Source of the DNA: Plasmodium malariae
Taxonomy: Eukaryota; Apicomplexa; Aconoidasida; Haemosporida; Plasmodiidae
Reading direction: 5' to 3'
Assembly (NCBI RefSeq): GCF_900090045.1
Contig: NW_021638288.1
Location: 1 to 64,000 of the forward strand
DNA length: 64,000 bases
A program made the translations under genes and the position numbers. Shown here one piece after another: positions 13,159-26,195 of this stretch. The notes below the pieces were generated by a model. The model saw only the letters and a program-made list of their open reading frames with translations. It was not told the DNA's origin and ran no database searches. Each line of letters opens with the position of its first letter. Positions within the stretch are counted from its first letter, which is position 1.

Positions 13159-14421
13159 TTAATATTATTTTCTAATTACATTGAATTAAATGTTATAATA
13201 TGTTAGAACTCATATGAAATATAATATCATAAATAAAATAGAACTGACATATACATAATTGAAAAATATTATAATATTAACCTTCGCAACTGTTTTATTA
13301 TATATTGAAATATAAACACATACCATAAACAACATTGCTAATAAGTTGTATGCTCTATAGATTATTATGATAAATATTGATTGACATATTAATCTATATT
13401 TTTGTTATGCTACATGTACAAATGAATTCAATAATAAATTTTACTAAAGCAATTAAGATAAATATTATATTATTTTGCTTTTTATTTTTAATACATAATA
13501 ATAATTATTCTATAGCATAAACATATTTACTTTTTCTGCATACATTTATATATCGAATATAAATATATATATTATCCCATTATGAAGTTTCTAAAGAAGA
13601 AAGTAAAACTTTAACTTCAGTATATAATACAATGAAGAGAATTAGCAGATTATTTTAAAATTATACGATATAGTGCATTCATGGAATATTATATTTATAA
13701 TTAAAATAAATTTTTTCAGGATGTATATTTTTCATTTAACAAATAAATGCCTATTTTCATGTACTATATTACTTTTTAGCTAAATGTCTTCTTTTATTTA
13801 GTTAAATTTAAATTTTAGTTATATTCATGAAGTTCGGTTTATTGACTAATATATATGTTATTGATACTTATAATAAATATTAAATTAAATAATATGAATA
13901 GTATTATTTTAATAATGAAAAAATAGTAATAAAATATAAGAGAAAATTATATATCTTATAAATAGTTAATATTTAATTATTTATAATATTTTTAAAGACC
14001 CAAATAGATTCCTAAACATATATTACAGTATAATGAGAAATTCATATGAGTATGTACTAAAATTAATTTATTTTTTTGTATAAAATATCCGTAGAATTAC
14101 ATAAGCTTCATATTAATAAAAATATAGAAAAGAATATTTTTTTCTATAATTATTTTTTAGTTACAATAAAGTGATCCTGTTTTTCAAATTATTATATTTT
14201 CAATTAAAGGATTTAATTTGTAGTGTACTAAGCATATTAAGTTATTTTAATATTATCAAAATATATAGAGAAACACTTACTTAGTTATGTTTTAAAATTC
14301 TATGTATGAAAAAAAAAAATACGTCACATATAAACATATTATATATTTATTTTTACTTATACTAAAATTAACATGATACCAATTTAATTATTTCCAATTT
14401 TGACACATATACTTATATATA

Positions 14422-15611
14422 ATGGCATCCGGAGATCCAGCAGAAAATGTAATAACTATTTTTATGTTATAATAATTATATGTATTATTATATTAAAGAA
14501 TCCTCCATTCTAGAAATGATATAGAAATATATTGCAACAAATTATGTTTTTGCGCACTTACATATTAAAATCGTACTTTTTTTCTTTTCAGGAAACTTCC
14601 GTGACATTATTTCTTAAATATAAAAAGGAATTTGAAACAGTTATCTTAGATATTCCTAACACGAAACGGGGAGGAAAAGGTGAAAATCCTGGAAGGAAAT
14701 GTGGTAAAATTCAGAGAAAATATCATGATTTTACTACACCATGCCAAGAAGTTGGTAGATATTTAATTGAAATAAAGGAACTCTATAAACATGATAGCCT
14801 CAAACGTTGTAAATACTTAAATTACCTAATCAATTCAGATGAAAAATACAATAATTCAAGTTGGTTTCAGGGATATAAAGATTTTTCGTCCCAAACAGAA
14901 AATATATGCACAGACGAAATAAAAACTATTCCGAAGGAATCTTTAGATAAACTTAAAAAAATATATGGCTATTATGATAATTTCAGCACATTTAATGGTA
15001 AAGACAATGACTCCGATGGTAATATTTGTAAAAGTGTTAGAGAATGTTATAACATTTATAACGATAATTACAATAAATGTCAAAAAAATAGCAATGACCC
15101 TTTTTGTGAGGAGTTAATCAATTTTAAGTATGCATATGATGATAAAATGAATAAATTCACTCCATGCGAAGGTTTGCCACAAACATTACCACAAACAGAA
15201 CAAATTTCAACACAAATATTACCACCTACAGAAGATGTAGATTACTTATTTGTTCCCATTTTAACAACAGCTATCGTATTACTAATGTCATTCACTATAT
15301 TTTTTTTATATAAGGTTAATAAGAATTATACTAAAAATTAATAATAATTTATCACATATAGAATAATTTATTTTCACAAAAATTATAAGAATATAAAAAT
15401 TATATTTTTAAATAAATATACATATATTTTGATGTAGTTTACTCCACTGAAATCTTGTATATATTATCGTTTACGAAAAAAAAAAATTATTGAACTTAAC
15501 AAATTTCAAGAAGAATCGATAGAATCCTTACAAAACCTTCATGAAGAAGTAAATAGAAATTATAAAGGAAGTTCTCATAATATAACTTATCAACCTCAAG
15601 GAAACACTTGA
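14422..15611 (+). CDS. pir: PIR (Plasmodium interspersed repeat) protein, intact, 307 aa
   Basis: Classic three-exon PIR structure. Exon 1 is 14422-14448 (MASGDPAEN), intron 1 14449-14591 with a TTTTCAG acceptor, exon 2 14592-15314, intron 2 15315-15437, exon 3 15438-15611. Both introns are phase 0 and the whole frame is open. Exon 2 encodes a cysteine-containing ectodomain (KCGKIQRKYHDF, PCQEVGRYLIEI, NICKSVRECYNIY, DPFCEELINFKY), a Pro/Gln/Thr-rich stretch and one TM helix (about residues 227-248, VPILTTAIVLLMSFTIFFLY). Exon 3 begins with the hallmark FTPL and gives a basic, then Asn/Gln/Ser-rich 57-residue tail ending PQGNT. Joining exons at LYK|FTPL is the usual PIR arrangement. Known role: large variant multigene family, thought to be exported or at the infected-cell surface; exact function unknown. 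The frame after FTPL passes through an 11-base A run (15476-15486), where a length error would break the tail. Confidence 0.93.
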
Positions 15612-18280
15612 TGTAAAATTAACCGTTTATATTATTTTCAATAGAAAATAAAATACTTAGTGATATATATGTTACACTTATGTACAAATTCATTAAAAAG
15701 CAATGTAAACAATAAATAAAGAAATGAATATATGTCTATAAAAATTATTCAAAAAAAAAGATAAAATAAATACGATACTATTTTTAAAATTAGTAGTAGA
15801 AAATTCCCTTTAAACGAGATTCCCCTTACAATGAGATATAAATAATTTTAAAACTTAAGCATATAACACGAGATGATAAAGCAAAAGTGGATATCCTTAT
15901 ATAAAAATATGAGACAGCGTTTATTATGTTAGTATTACAGAAGAAAAAACAAAATTAGAAACAACACCAATAATAATATTATATAAATAAAAAAATATAA
16001 AACCTTGGAATAAAAACACTAATCAAAATATAAAGTATATATCTACTTTTTCTTTATAACTTTATTCAAAATTTTTATTATTTGTCCACTTTCAACTTAA
16101 TGTTACTAAAAATGTTATACATTATGTAACAGTTTTAACGTTTTTTTTCTTCTAATGATATATATTATATGTGACATTGTTGACAGGGTATTTATGATTG
16201 GCACTAAGGTAGATGAATTCTAATTTTAATTGAATTCAAATGGGAAAAATCCTAACCATTATTTTATAATTCATAAATATGTTCTGCTTTAGCATTATTC
16301 TTATATTTTCTTAACTGCATTAATACCTTATTCTATATATAACATACATATGATTAAGAAAATTGATATATGATAAATAATATAAATAAATGTAACTACA
16401 TTATAAATTTTTTGATAAAGTAAATTTTAATAATAACAAATAGTATTTAAATGCATATGTTTCGTTTTTATTTTCTCCATATAAAAAGAAAAATACAAAA
16501 AATGTTCCCATAAATATAATAGCAAGTAACATGTTTATGTTTATAGAATGTGAGAAATAGAAATGTAATTCTTATTTTATTGAGTTTCCAGATAGAATAC
16601 ATTTCCATATTTTCTACACAATTTATTATCTATACATTCAAATAAGAATAACAATTTAGAAAAGGAAGATTTCATTTCTCATCGTATGAAATTTTTAGAC
16701 ACCATGGTAATTTCTTAATTGTAATCTTCATGTAAGCACTCATTTTTTTTATTGTACATAGTTACATATGTCTTTGTATTTTACTATAATTGTGAATTCT
16801 AGTTATTAACAATATATAATATATTTTGCACTATACTTAATATTGCGTTCAAAATAATAAAGAAAAATACATGTAATACTGAAATTATAGAAAATTATTC
16901 AAACACTGAAATATTCATATAGAAAGGATAAATGAAATAATTTTAATGATAATGAGGTAGTAAATTTTATTTTTAAACAAAGTTCGGAGAACATGATTCA
17001 TAAATATAATTAAAATAAAAGCAAAATTTAGTCTCTTATAATTGTTAATTATTGTTTTTATTTAAACAGTAATTATTTATTAAAATATATATTTACATAC
17101 ATTGTCAACCACATGCTGTGGCACATAACAAAAATCAAATATAAAAGTAATAACGTAATGTTATCCTACAACTTCATTTATTTAATATCGACTTAATATA
17201 TTTTAACCAGAATTAATCTATAAAAATTATTTACTTATTTCTAAAAATTCGATATATACTTAATTTAATTTCTATAAAAAAATAATTTTAGTACTGCAAA
17301 GGTTTCTTTCATTTATATATTAAAGATATATGATTTAAACAAGAAAACATTAACAATTAGAAAAATGTTTTTAAAATTAGAAATGTATTTCTTTTAACTT
17401 TTTTTTAAGTTTATATGTAAAAAAATATTTTATTTTCTTAAAACTATGAAGTATATTTTTTTTTTTTTAAATAATAATTGATTGTATATTTAATAATATT
17501 TATAAACTTATTAAATAAAATAAAATAAGAAAAGAAATGAAATTAAAATATAATCCATAAGTTCTTAACTAAGAATCCTATATAAAAGGATATTACTTAA
17601 TTATGTGTTTATAATTTTACTTTTATTCTGTGTAAGAAAAATTATAATTCTAATAAAAGCATTTTTACAATTGATATAATTTATAACACATTTCACTTAA
17701 TACATATTATATATAATAAATATTAAGTTCTTTCTTAAGTAAAATAACATATATATATACATCAATACATCGAAATATATTCACTATGGTTCTTTTAATA
17801 TAATCCAAGATATACTTGTTGTTAATTTTAAAATAATACACTTTCTTATTTACCTGAACAAATAATAATTTTAGATTACAATTCACAATATAGAAAGAAA
17901 AATATTTTATTACAAACATTAATTTCTAGAGTTCTAAATAATTATCTATATTGTACTATAATACTTAAACTTTTGAGAATAAACCCATATTTTTTATAGA
18001 AATATATTTAAAAATATAAATAAATACTTTATAACCTAGTTTTTATTAAGATACAATAATAATATCTATTCAAATTCAAAAGCATTAAAATATTTAAATT
18101 CAAAAAGAGCAAAGAAAATATATATATACTGTGCATTAAAACACCAGTTATACACTTATTCATTTATAATATTTTAGAAATTATATGTATTCTCATTAAT
18201 CAAATCACAAAAAATATTACGCTTATTACTTTATATTAAAATTTTCATTATATAAACATATGAGTTTTTTATTATTCATT
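15612..18280. other. AT-rich intergenic block, 2.7 kb
   Basis: No supported gene. The first few hundred bases after the PIR stop, including 15790-15920, are less AT-rich than the rest and may be the PIR 3' UTR. A minus-strand frame at 17707-17919 is composed of Ile/Tyr/Lys/Asn typical of random AT-rich sequence. Confidence 0.55.
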
Positions 18281-19178
18281 TTACTCCTTTATTAACTTAA
18301 TTTTGATATATTTTTCATTATTTCTTAAAATCGTATAGAACCCTACTATAAGCATAACAGCTAACATAACCATAAGTACGCTAAATAATGCTATAATAAG
18401 ATAGGACAGTACATCCTTTCCCCAACCTCCTACTGCTTCTTTCAAAGTATACCATATTGAACCATCTTCAGTAATACTGTCCCATGCGTCTTTCAAAGAC
18501 GGTAAACTTGATAATATGGGTATTGCTATTCCCAGCAAGAGAAAAATAACAAACATAGCAACTCCAATACCATACTTTCTAAATCTTATTTTTCTTAAAG
18601 CTATATCATGAATTCTCCTGTTTTTTTCAAGAAAATAATCGTAATCTTTTTTTTTTATCCATTTCTTATCAAAATGGAAATGCTTTCCATCAAACATTCC
18701 ATTATTATAATCTACAACTTCTATATAGTATTGTGCCTTATTTAATGAATTCCTTTTAGAACTTTTTCTCTTTATCAATGGATTCTTTTTCACTGTTATA
18801 TGTATTCCTTGTTTATTTACTTCTTTATTTGGAAACTTTTCTTTAAAATATATATCATTTGAATCATAATACTCATTATATTTTGCTAGTTATCGATAAT
18901 TCCTGATATTTAATTTTCTACCATCATTGGAGTTTTCATAAAATTTTTTTTAAAATATTTTCTAAAGAAAAAAAATAAAGTAAATATTTGTTATTTGAGG
19001 GATAAATAATTATTACTATAAAAAATTATTAATAAATATATAGCTCTTAAAATATGTATAATGCAAATACACATAAATAGTATTGTCATACCATATCATT
19101 GTTAGAACTTCCCATCCATATTAAATACATAAACGCAGCAATTTGAATAAGTAATAATAACTTATTTTTTTGTTACAT
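18281..19178 (-). pseudogene. fam-m exported protein, pseudogene by nonsense mutations
   Basis: Two-exon gene with all fam-m parts in one frame but three stop codons. Exon 1 (19092-19178) starts ATG TAA, so codon 2, usually Glu in this family, is a stop; the remaining leader KLLLLIQIAAFMYLIW is intact. The intron (18962-19091) has donor GTATGACA. Exon 2 (18281-18961) has TAA at codon 4 and another TAA directly after the Arg of the PEXEL-like box at codon 23 (RNYR-stop-LAKY). Downstream everything is open: the hallmark KHFHFDKKWIKKKDYDYFL, then LEKNRRIHDIALRKIRFRKY, TM segments near residues 161-178 and 215-237, and the basic end NNEKYIKIKLIKE. The long open C-terminal part suggests recent inactivation. 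An internal GTG (18791-18793) could initiate only a leaderless fragment. The family is exported and of unknown function. The fam-m label rests on the KHFHF-KKWIKKKDYD block. Confidence 0.85.
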
Positions 19179-21889
19179 GATATAAATCTTAAATATTTTA
19201 ATATACTATGTATAAATAAAATAGATAATAACATATTATACTTCTAATGATAAAGCATGCTATATTTATTTCTAAAATATCCTGTAACCGTTTTGTATAA
19301 AAATAAAAAAATGTATACAACAATAAAGCTTTTATAACATCTGCAAAGAAAATTAAATTTAAAAATATATGATATACATTATATTATATCATTATTTAAA
19401 ATAAAAACTAACGTTCATTAAAATAAAATAATTTGAATTTATTCATAAATATTAAAAATATATAATTTATATATTTAATGTATTCCACAAATTAAATAAT
19501 TTATTTATTATCATATTAGGAACAAACTAATAAATAAATATCATATTTCATATTAAATAATAATATTCGATATATATACTATAGAGAATGTAGATATTGC
19601 ATATATAATAACTTCATCTATATAATAAGAAAATAAATGCTAATTTTAAGGTTGTTATCCTGTTAATAATATTTATATCATATACCTTATATTGTACAAG
19701 AAAATGTTATTATTATTAAATAAATATTAATAATATAACGGCGTAATTGCAGCAGAAATTATAGAAGATAGTAATATATTGTGTTATGATAATTATAAAT
19801 ATGCCTTTGTTACTCATCAAATTCATACAATCTTTTATGGATTATAATATATTTAAAAAAATAATTTATATGTTACTACCTAATATAAGAAAAAATATAT
19901 ATTATAAAGAAAAATAACAATTCCTTTTTTACTTTTTTACCACAATTTTTGAAAAAAATATTTTTTAATTATGTATAATTAACATTATTACTTTTAAATG
20001 GAAAATCCTAACATGCATCTATTTATTTTTTAATATATATTTATAATTAATTATATATATTTAGAAGGAATATGAATATTCCTTAAACAAATATTATAAT
20101 CACAATAGAATTGTTCCATATACTTTTCTATATAAATACTGCTTAATTTAAATAAAATATTTTAGCAAATTATGGTAATACATAACATTATAAATAGGAA
20201 AACAAATAATAAGGAAAGTTGTTTTTTATATTAATGTTGTTTTTAACAATATTTTCAATTTTTCAATACAAAAATGTTTGTATATACCAATTTTACTTTC
20301 TCTTAGTCTTAATAATATTTTTAACGAAGAATAAAATATTCACAGATTATTACACTAAGAAAACCGTACAACATGAAACATACGTAATAGTTATAACTAA
20401 AATATTTTCTAAGGTTATATTATAAATTTCATTAGAATCAATAAAAAATAAAAATGAATAAACGAAATTTATATATTAAGTATACACTAAAAACAACTGA
20501 AAGTAGAGTGTTATACATTAAACTTATTTAATTAAACGTTGTATAAAAAATGGAGTTGCTTTTTAAATACACCTTACTAAAACATAGCTAATAAATAAGA
20601 GCCATGTTATATATTTATATATTATCTATAAATAAATATTTCTTTTTTTAGTTACGTTATGCTTAAAACATTATTTTTATTAATTTGATAAATTAACTAA
20701 TTCTTAATATAAATAATATATATTTTCATACATCCTTAATGTGACATTAATACTTCACGCTACCCATTTATAAAAATAATAAATAGAAAAAATATATAGA
20801 TAAATACCTATATATTACTGAGTGATTGCAAATAATGTATATTAATTTTTAACAATATTAATAATAATTTTTATTTATATAAATATGAAAAACATTTTTA
20901 GAGCTATAATTTGATTAAAAAAAAAGGGACAAAAAAGAAAAGCAATTCCAACATATAATCCACTAATATATAATTACATTTAATTAAGCTTATCCTTAAA
21001 TAATGAAAGAAAAAAAAATATATATACTTTATTTGTATTTTTTGAATCAATATATATTTAGTTATACTTTCCAAAATTTAGTAAGAAATATAATCCCGTA
21101 CAATTTTAATAAAATAAATGAAGTTGACTCTTTAATTAACTAAAAATATTTAGAGTTCCAAATTTAGTAAACTATTATAAATAACCCATACTTAATAAAT
21201 ACATCATTTAATTATATATTTATATTTTACCTTTTAAAATATAAAGAAAAAAGTAAATGTTTTTAATAAAATTTTTTACTATAAATATACAACTCATAAC
21301 TCATAAGACTTATATTATAAAAAAAATGTCAGGTTTCCAATTAAAAATATATATATCAATGTATTAAAATAAATTTAATGAATTTTGTTAAAAATAAAAC
21401 AAGATATATTCAATTTTAACATAATATGATGATATATCTTTTTAACTGAATTACCTAATAATAATATTATACCGAAACTACTAAAAATTACAAAGCACCA
21501 TTTCTTATATTTCAAATATAAATGAACATACATGTAGAAAATATTTACACGAAACATGCTATTATATATTAATGTTATCACACAAATCTATATTTTTCAT
21601 AAGCAATTCTTCATATATACAAACACAAATTTTTATCCAAAATATTTAATTAAACAGAATCAATATATTAAAATAAACATTTATAAAACATGAAATTCTT
21701 AGATTCACAAACACACTAACAAATTTCTTTTTTATTGCTCCATATAAATAAAGATAATTATAAATTGGATCATATTTTAATTTTTTGCAATATTTAAATG
21801 TTTATTAAGCATAGCATTAGATATATTGCAGGTATTTCTTCATATTAATAAGTCCTTTTTATAAAGGAACATATACCTTATTATACATT
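19179..21889. other. AT-rich intergenic block, 2.7 kb
   Basis: Runs from the fam-m 5' end to the 3' end of the intact fam-l gene. I see no coding features; frames at 20219-20425 (+) and 21375-21581 (-) have no leader exon, cysteines in register or family motif. It contains several 8- to 9-base A runs and TA-rich stretches. Confidence 0.55.
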
Positions 21890-22856
21890 TTATCTTTTCC
21901 TGAATTTTATTTTTTCATACTTTTTAAATTTTTTATGGTGGTAAAAAACTTTTAAAATAGCTATAACTCCTAATATAAGGAAAGGTAATATGTAAATTAT
22001 AATACCAAAAAAATTTGTAACAAGAGTAGAATAGGTTTTCTTACTACTACTATCAATAGATTTTGTGATTTTATATAACTCACGCAAAGGTTCTATAGAT
22101 AACCATGTATTAAGAGTTTTTATCCACTCAGTCAAAGATAATTTACGCATTACATCAAAAAATATATTTTGAAGTCCGCAACCCACAAATAAATCTAATA
22201 TTAGTGATACTAATAACAAAAATAAAAATAATACAGGTACAAGAAATCGTAATTCGTATTTTTTACGTATTATTTTTTTGTACAACTTGTTACTAATTGA
22301 CCTGTTGTTTTTAAGAAAATTCACATAATCAAGTTCCTTGAATATTCTTTTTTCTAAATGAGAACATTTTTTTGTTTCAAATATACAGGATTTAATTTTT
22401 ATGATTTCTTTATTTTTTAGCGCATTATTTTTTGAACTTCCATTTGACTGTTCCTTTTTTACTGTAGCATATTTCTCATTGTAAGATATATTATCTTTTT
22501 TGTTTTCCCCGTTATTATATAATTTTTCATTTAAATTTACTATATCTGAATACTTATCCTTTCTACATTTTGCTAGTATGCGACAATTTCTTTCACCTAA
22601 TTTTATAATAAGATTATGGTTATCATTAGAATATTTGGTGAATTCACTCTAAAAGAACAAAGTAAATTATGATTAATAATACTAATAAATAATATGACTC
22701 TAAAAAACATTATCAATACAAATATAATATAAAACATATAAATAAAAAAAATATCCATATATAACATTATCATACCATATGAATAAAATACATCCAACTT
22801 AGAAGTATAAATGTAATAATTTCAATGAATAACAGAGATTTAATTTTTTCTTCCAT
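21890..22856 (-). CDS. fam-l exported two-transmembrane protein, intact, 279 aa
   Basis: Exon 1 is 22776-22856 (27 codons, start MEEKIKSLLFIEII, hydrophobic leader with LLSW), the intron 22649-22775 (donor GTATGATA, acceptor TTTTAG), exon 2 21890-22648. The join is phase 0 and exon 2 is open for its full 252 codons. Residues about 50-54 read RILAK, a PEXEL-like RxL motif without the acidic fifth residue. The middle is Lys/Asn-rich, then comes the fam-l block CSHLEKRIFKELDYVNFL, followed by KLYKKIIRKKYELR. TM1 is at about residues 162-183 (FLVPVLFLFLLLVSLILDLF) and TM2 at about 241-262 (GIIIYILPFLILGVIAIL), with the basic tail KKYEKIKFRKR. The start was chosen because this ATG lies 27 codons before the conserved donor, as in its relatives. 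Known for the family: exported from the parasite, function unresolved. It is the only intact fam-l copy in this window. Confidence 0.92.
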
Positions 22857-25370
22857 GGTATAGATTTTTAATGCACCAATATACTCAGCAAGATATAATA
22901 AATAAGGATATAATATTCTCTTAATTATAAAGAACACTAATATTATATCTTTAATTTAAATTTTATTATATTTTTCTAAATATATAATAAAAAAAAGTAT
23001 AACTATAATTTCTTTTATAACAGCTACGAAGAAAAGTTATTTTAAAAGTAAACTAAGAACTTTTTATCTTATTGCTATTTACAAAAAAATTAGCTTTAAT
23101 TAAAATAATAAAAATTGATATTATTAAAAAATATCAAAAATATATGAATATTTATTTAATATAATAAAGTAATTAAATAATTTTTATAATAGTTATTTTC
23201 AAAATAAAATAATATACATACAATTCTTTAATATATGGAAATATTGAGTATATATAAAATATAGAATGTAGAGAATATAGATAATACATTTCTACATATT
23301 TTAAATGAAGCATTGTTCATTTTATTGATGTTTCCTTATTAATAATAAATTTATAGAAATTATACTTTTGTAAAACTGGTTATGAATAAAAAAATAATAA
23401 TTTATATATCCCTATAATAATAGTACTAATAAATGAAGAAAACAATAATTCAGACAACATTCTGTTTTATTTTATATATAGTATTCAATATAGTTATTTA
23501 GTAAACGTATTTATTGTTTTATTGCCTTTAATATATTTTTATTAAAGCAAGTCTATTAGAAAACAAACAATCTAATAAAAAAAAGTATATATTTCAAAAG
23601 CGCATAAAGAGTCATCTTTTACTTTTATACTAAATATTTTGAAGGTTATAATATATAATTAATTATAATTTGTACTATAATAACTAAGTAAAAATTTTGT
23701 AAATGTATAGTATTATTTTTATTTTAATTTAATATAAATATTTAGAATATATATAATAAATAAACGAAGTGTACAGTAAATGTTATATAAAATATATTAA
23801 TATAAGAGCTAACTTGGTAAAAAAATGCATATCGTTAATTATGCCAAGAGTATAATTTAATATAATTTTTATCATAGATATTTAAGTAAATCTTGTAAAA
23901 GGACTTAAATAAATAATTATGTAATTATAATAACAAAAGCAGCAATTCATTCATTTACTGATGTTGATATTAATACTCAAAATTAATAATCTACAATATA
24001 TACTTCATACTAAAAATTAAAAGTACAATAATGTATCTTACTCTTCTTTTAAATAAAATTTCACCTCAAACTCTAAACATTATATCATTGTGCATAAATT
24101 TTCTACTAATAAAAATATTTTTTTTAATGTTCTTTTGTTTAAAAAATAATTGTTATAAATTTGTATTAATTATTAGTTATCAATAAGAACAATAAAGATT
24201 TATTCATTTTAAATATAGTAATAATATTTTGATTCTTATATTTATAGGAATGAGTAACAAATAGCACAAGTACATAATTATTTATTTATGCATAATTATA
24301 TAATTGTAAATATGTAAACATTCATTTTCATTATTCGTATTGAAAACTTTTACTTTTATAGAAATATAACAAAATATTTTAAATTTATTATTATTAAATA
24401 GCAAAAATAATGTAATTTAAACAAATTATACAAGAATAACCGATTAAATTTTATTCATTAATATAAGCTTTCAATCATGTAAGTTATAAACATAATATAG
24501 AGAATAAATATTTATTAATAATCAATATAATATAATTAAGTAATTTTTTTAAAATAAATTAAATATGCACATACGTACAACAATAAGTTATTAAAATATT
24601 TTAGTTCTTCAATTAATTGTAAAGATTTATAAGTCCAAAATTATTTAAGGATTACATATAACCAATATTTAATGGAGGTATTATTATAATATATTTATAT
24701 TTTACTTAATAAAACATGAAAAAAAACTAAACATTAATTCATATGCTATTTGCAATAAACATGCTTTTTATAGCTTGTCATAATATTTATGTTATAGAAT
24801 AAATTTTATGCTTATTCATAAGTAATACATAAATATATATAATTCTATAAAATAATTGCATTTCGTTCTATTAAATAAAAAAGGACACACATTCTTTTTT
24901 TCAAAAATAATAATTGTCATCTTAAAATTACATCAACATATAATTATTGTGGACTACAGTAATATGAAAAATTCAAACGAGCACATATTTTGTTTAAATA
25001 CAAATTATCGCCCTACCATAAATTTATATAAAATGAACTATTATATATTAATTTGAACCTACAAACAAGTATTTGTCATTAGAATATGTTTAAATATACT
25101 AATATGCATATCACGCTATAATATCTAATTCAAATTAAACAATTCTCTAAAATAGATAATTGAAAACACTAAAACATTGAAATTTACAAATAAACTAGTT
25201 AAACATTTATTTATTCTTGTGTAACAAAAATTCTAGCTACCCATAAGTACGTTTATTTAATATAAGAAGTTACTCATATATTTATTTTAAATATATAACT
25301 AACTACACTATATTTATATATTCACGTTAATTCATATTCTAGAGAAAGAAAAGTATTTTTTTTATCCACT
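22857..25370. other. AT-rich intergenic block, 2.5 kb
   Basis: No supported gene or RNA. A frame at 24856-25056 (+) has no family features. The sequence is dominated by A/T runs and short TA repeats. Confidence 0.55.
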
Positions 25371-26195
25371 CTAACATTTCCTTTTCATAATACTTTTATG
25401 CTTTTTAAATTTTATATAATTCCAGACCATATAATCAATATAACAATTAGTATAACCAATAATACAAGAAATAATGTAACATCATAATATTTTACATCTG
25501 TTACAACACTCTTTTCATCAAAAAAACGTTCAATAATAGCTCCTAATGATACTAGTAACACCCATGAGAGTACCACGGTAGGTAAAAACATTTTATGTGC
25601 AAACATTATAGTTATTAATTTTTCGTATTTTATATTACAAAATAACACTCTTTTTCTGGTAAAATCTATGTAATCAAGTTGCTTGAAAATTTTTTTTTTC
25701 TAAGCGATATATTTTTTTCCTTTATATATTAATTTTTTTTTACCTTATATTATTTATTGAATCCTCTATATAATGAACTACTCCTTCATTGTATGTTTGT
25801 TTTATTTCCTCATTTTCTATTGTTATATACAAATTTTTCATTATTCTGTTCATCACTTGTTATCTCTTGCATAAAATATACATTATATGAATAAGTTTCT
25901 TCTTCAAATACTTCTAGATATAGAAAATTTTTTTAAATCTAATTTTATATTATACCTATGCTCTACCAGGGATATTTTAAACGCATTCTAATAGAAAGCT
26001 AAAATATTTATTATTTAAAAAAATAATCGAAATCTCAAAAATATAATTGACAAAAATAAGTACTGAATAAAAAAAAAATGCAAATTTCCTCAAATAATAT
26101 TATCATACATCTTTATTGTAAAAATTATATATCCAAGTTAGAAGGATAAACTCCACAATTTTAATAAAAAGGATAGGCTTTATTTTTTGTTCCAG
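25371..26195 (-). pseudogene. fam-l exported protein, decayed pseudogene
   Basis: Exon 1 (26109-26195) is a clean 29-codon leader except that the start is CTG instead of ATG (CTG GAA CAA AAA, then PILFIKIVEFILLTWIY). The intron (25988-26108) has donor GTATGATA. Exon 2 from 25987 begins NAFKISLVEHRYNIKLDL, then meets stops and loses the RxL box. The recognisable fam-l block HRLEKKIFKQLDYIDF-type sequence (25640-25710) contains a 10-base A run that is one base too long for the frame, so it is shifted. The final 78 codons (25412-25648) are open and hold two hydrophobic segments (LPTVVLSWVLLVSL and LFLVLLVILIVILIIW), ended by TAA; the usual basic tail continues in another frame to TAG at 25371-25373. 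Start loss, stops and shifts together make this non-functional. The A-run shift alone could be a read error, but the rest could not. Confidence 0.82.

Larger units (their letters stand above)
10451..14421. other. AT-rich intergenic block, 4.0 kb, between STP1 pseudogene and PIR gene
   Basis: Mostly A/T runs. It holds a 9-bp tandem repeat at 12541-12567 and an AAT microsatellite at 13138-13158. A short frame at 11205-11363 (+) would encode 52 residues ending in a hydrophobic tail; there is no leader exon or family motif, so I do not call it a gene. The stretch 13575-13640 is briefly open and polar (around EESKTLTSVY) but isolated. Confidence 0.55.
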
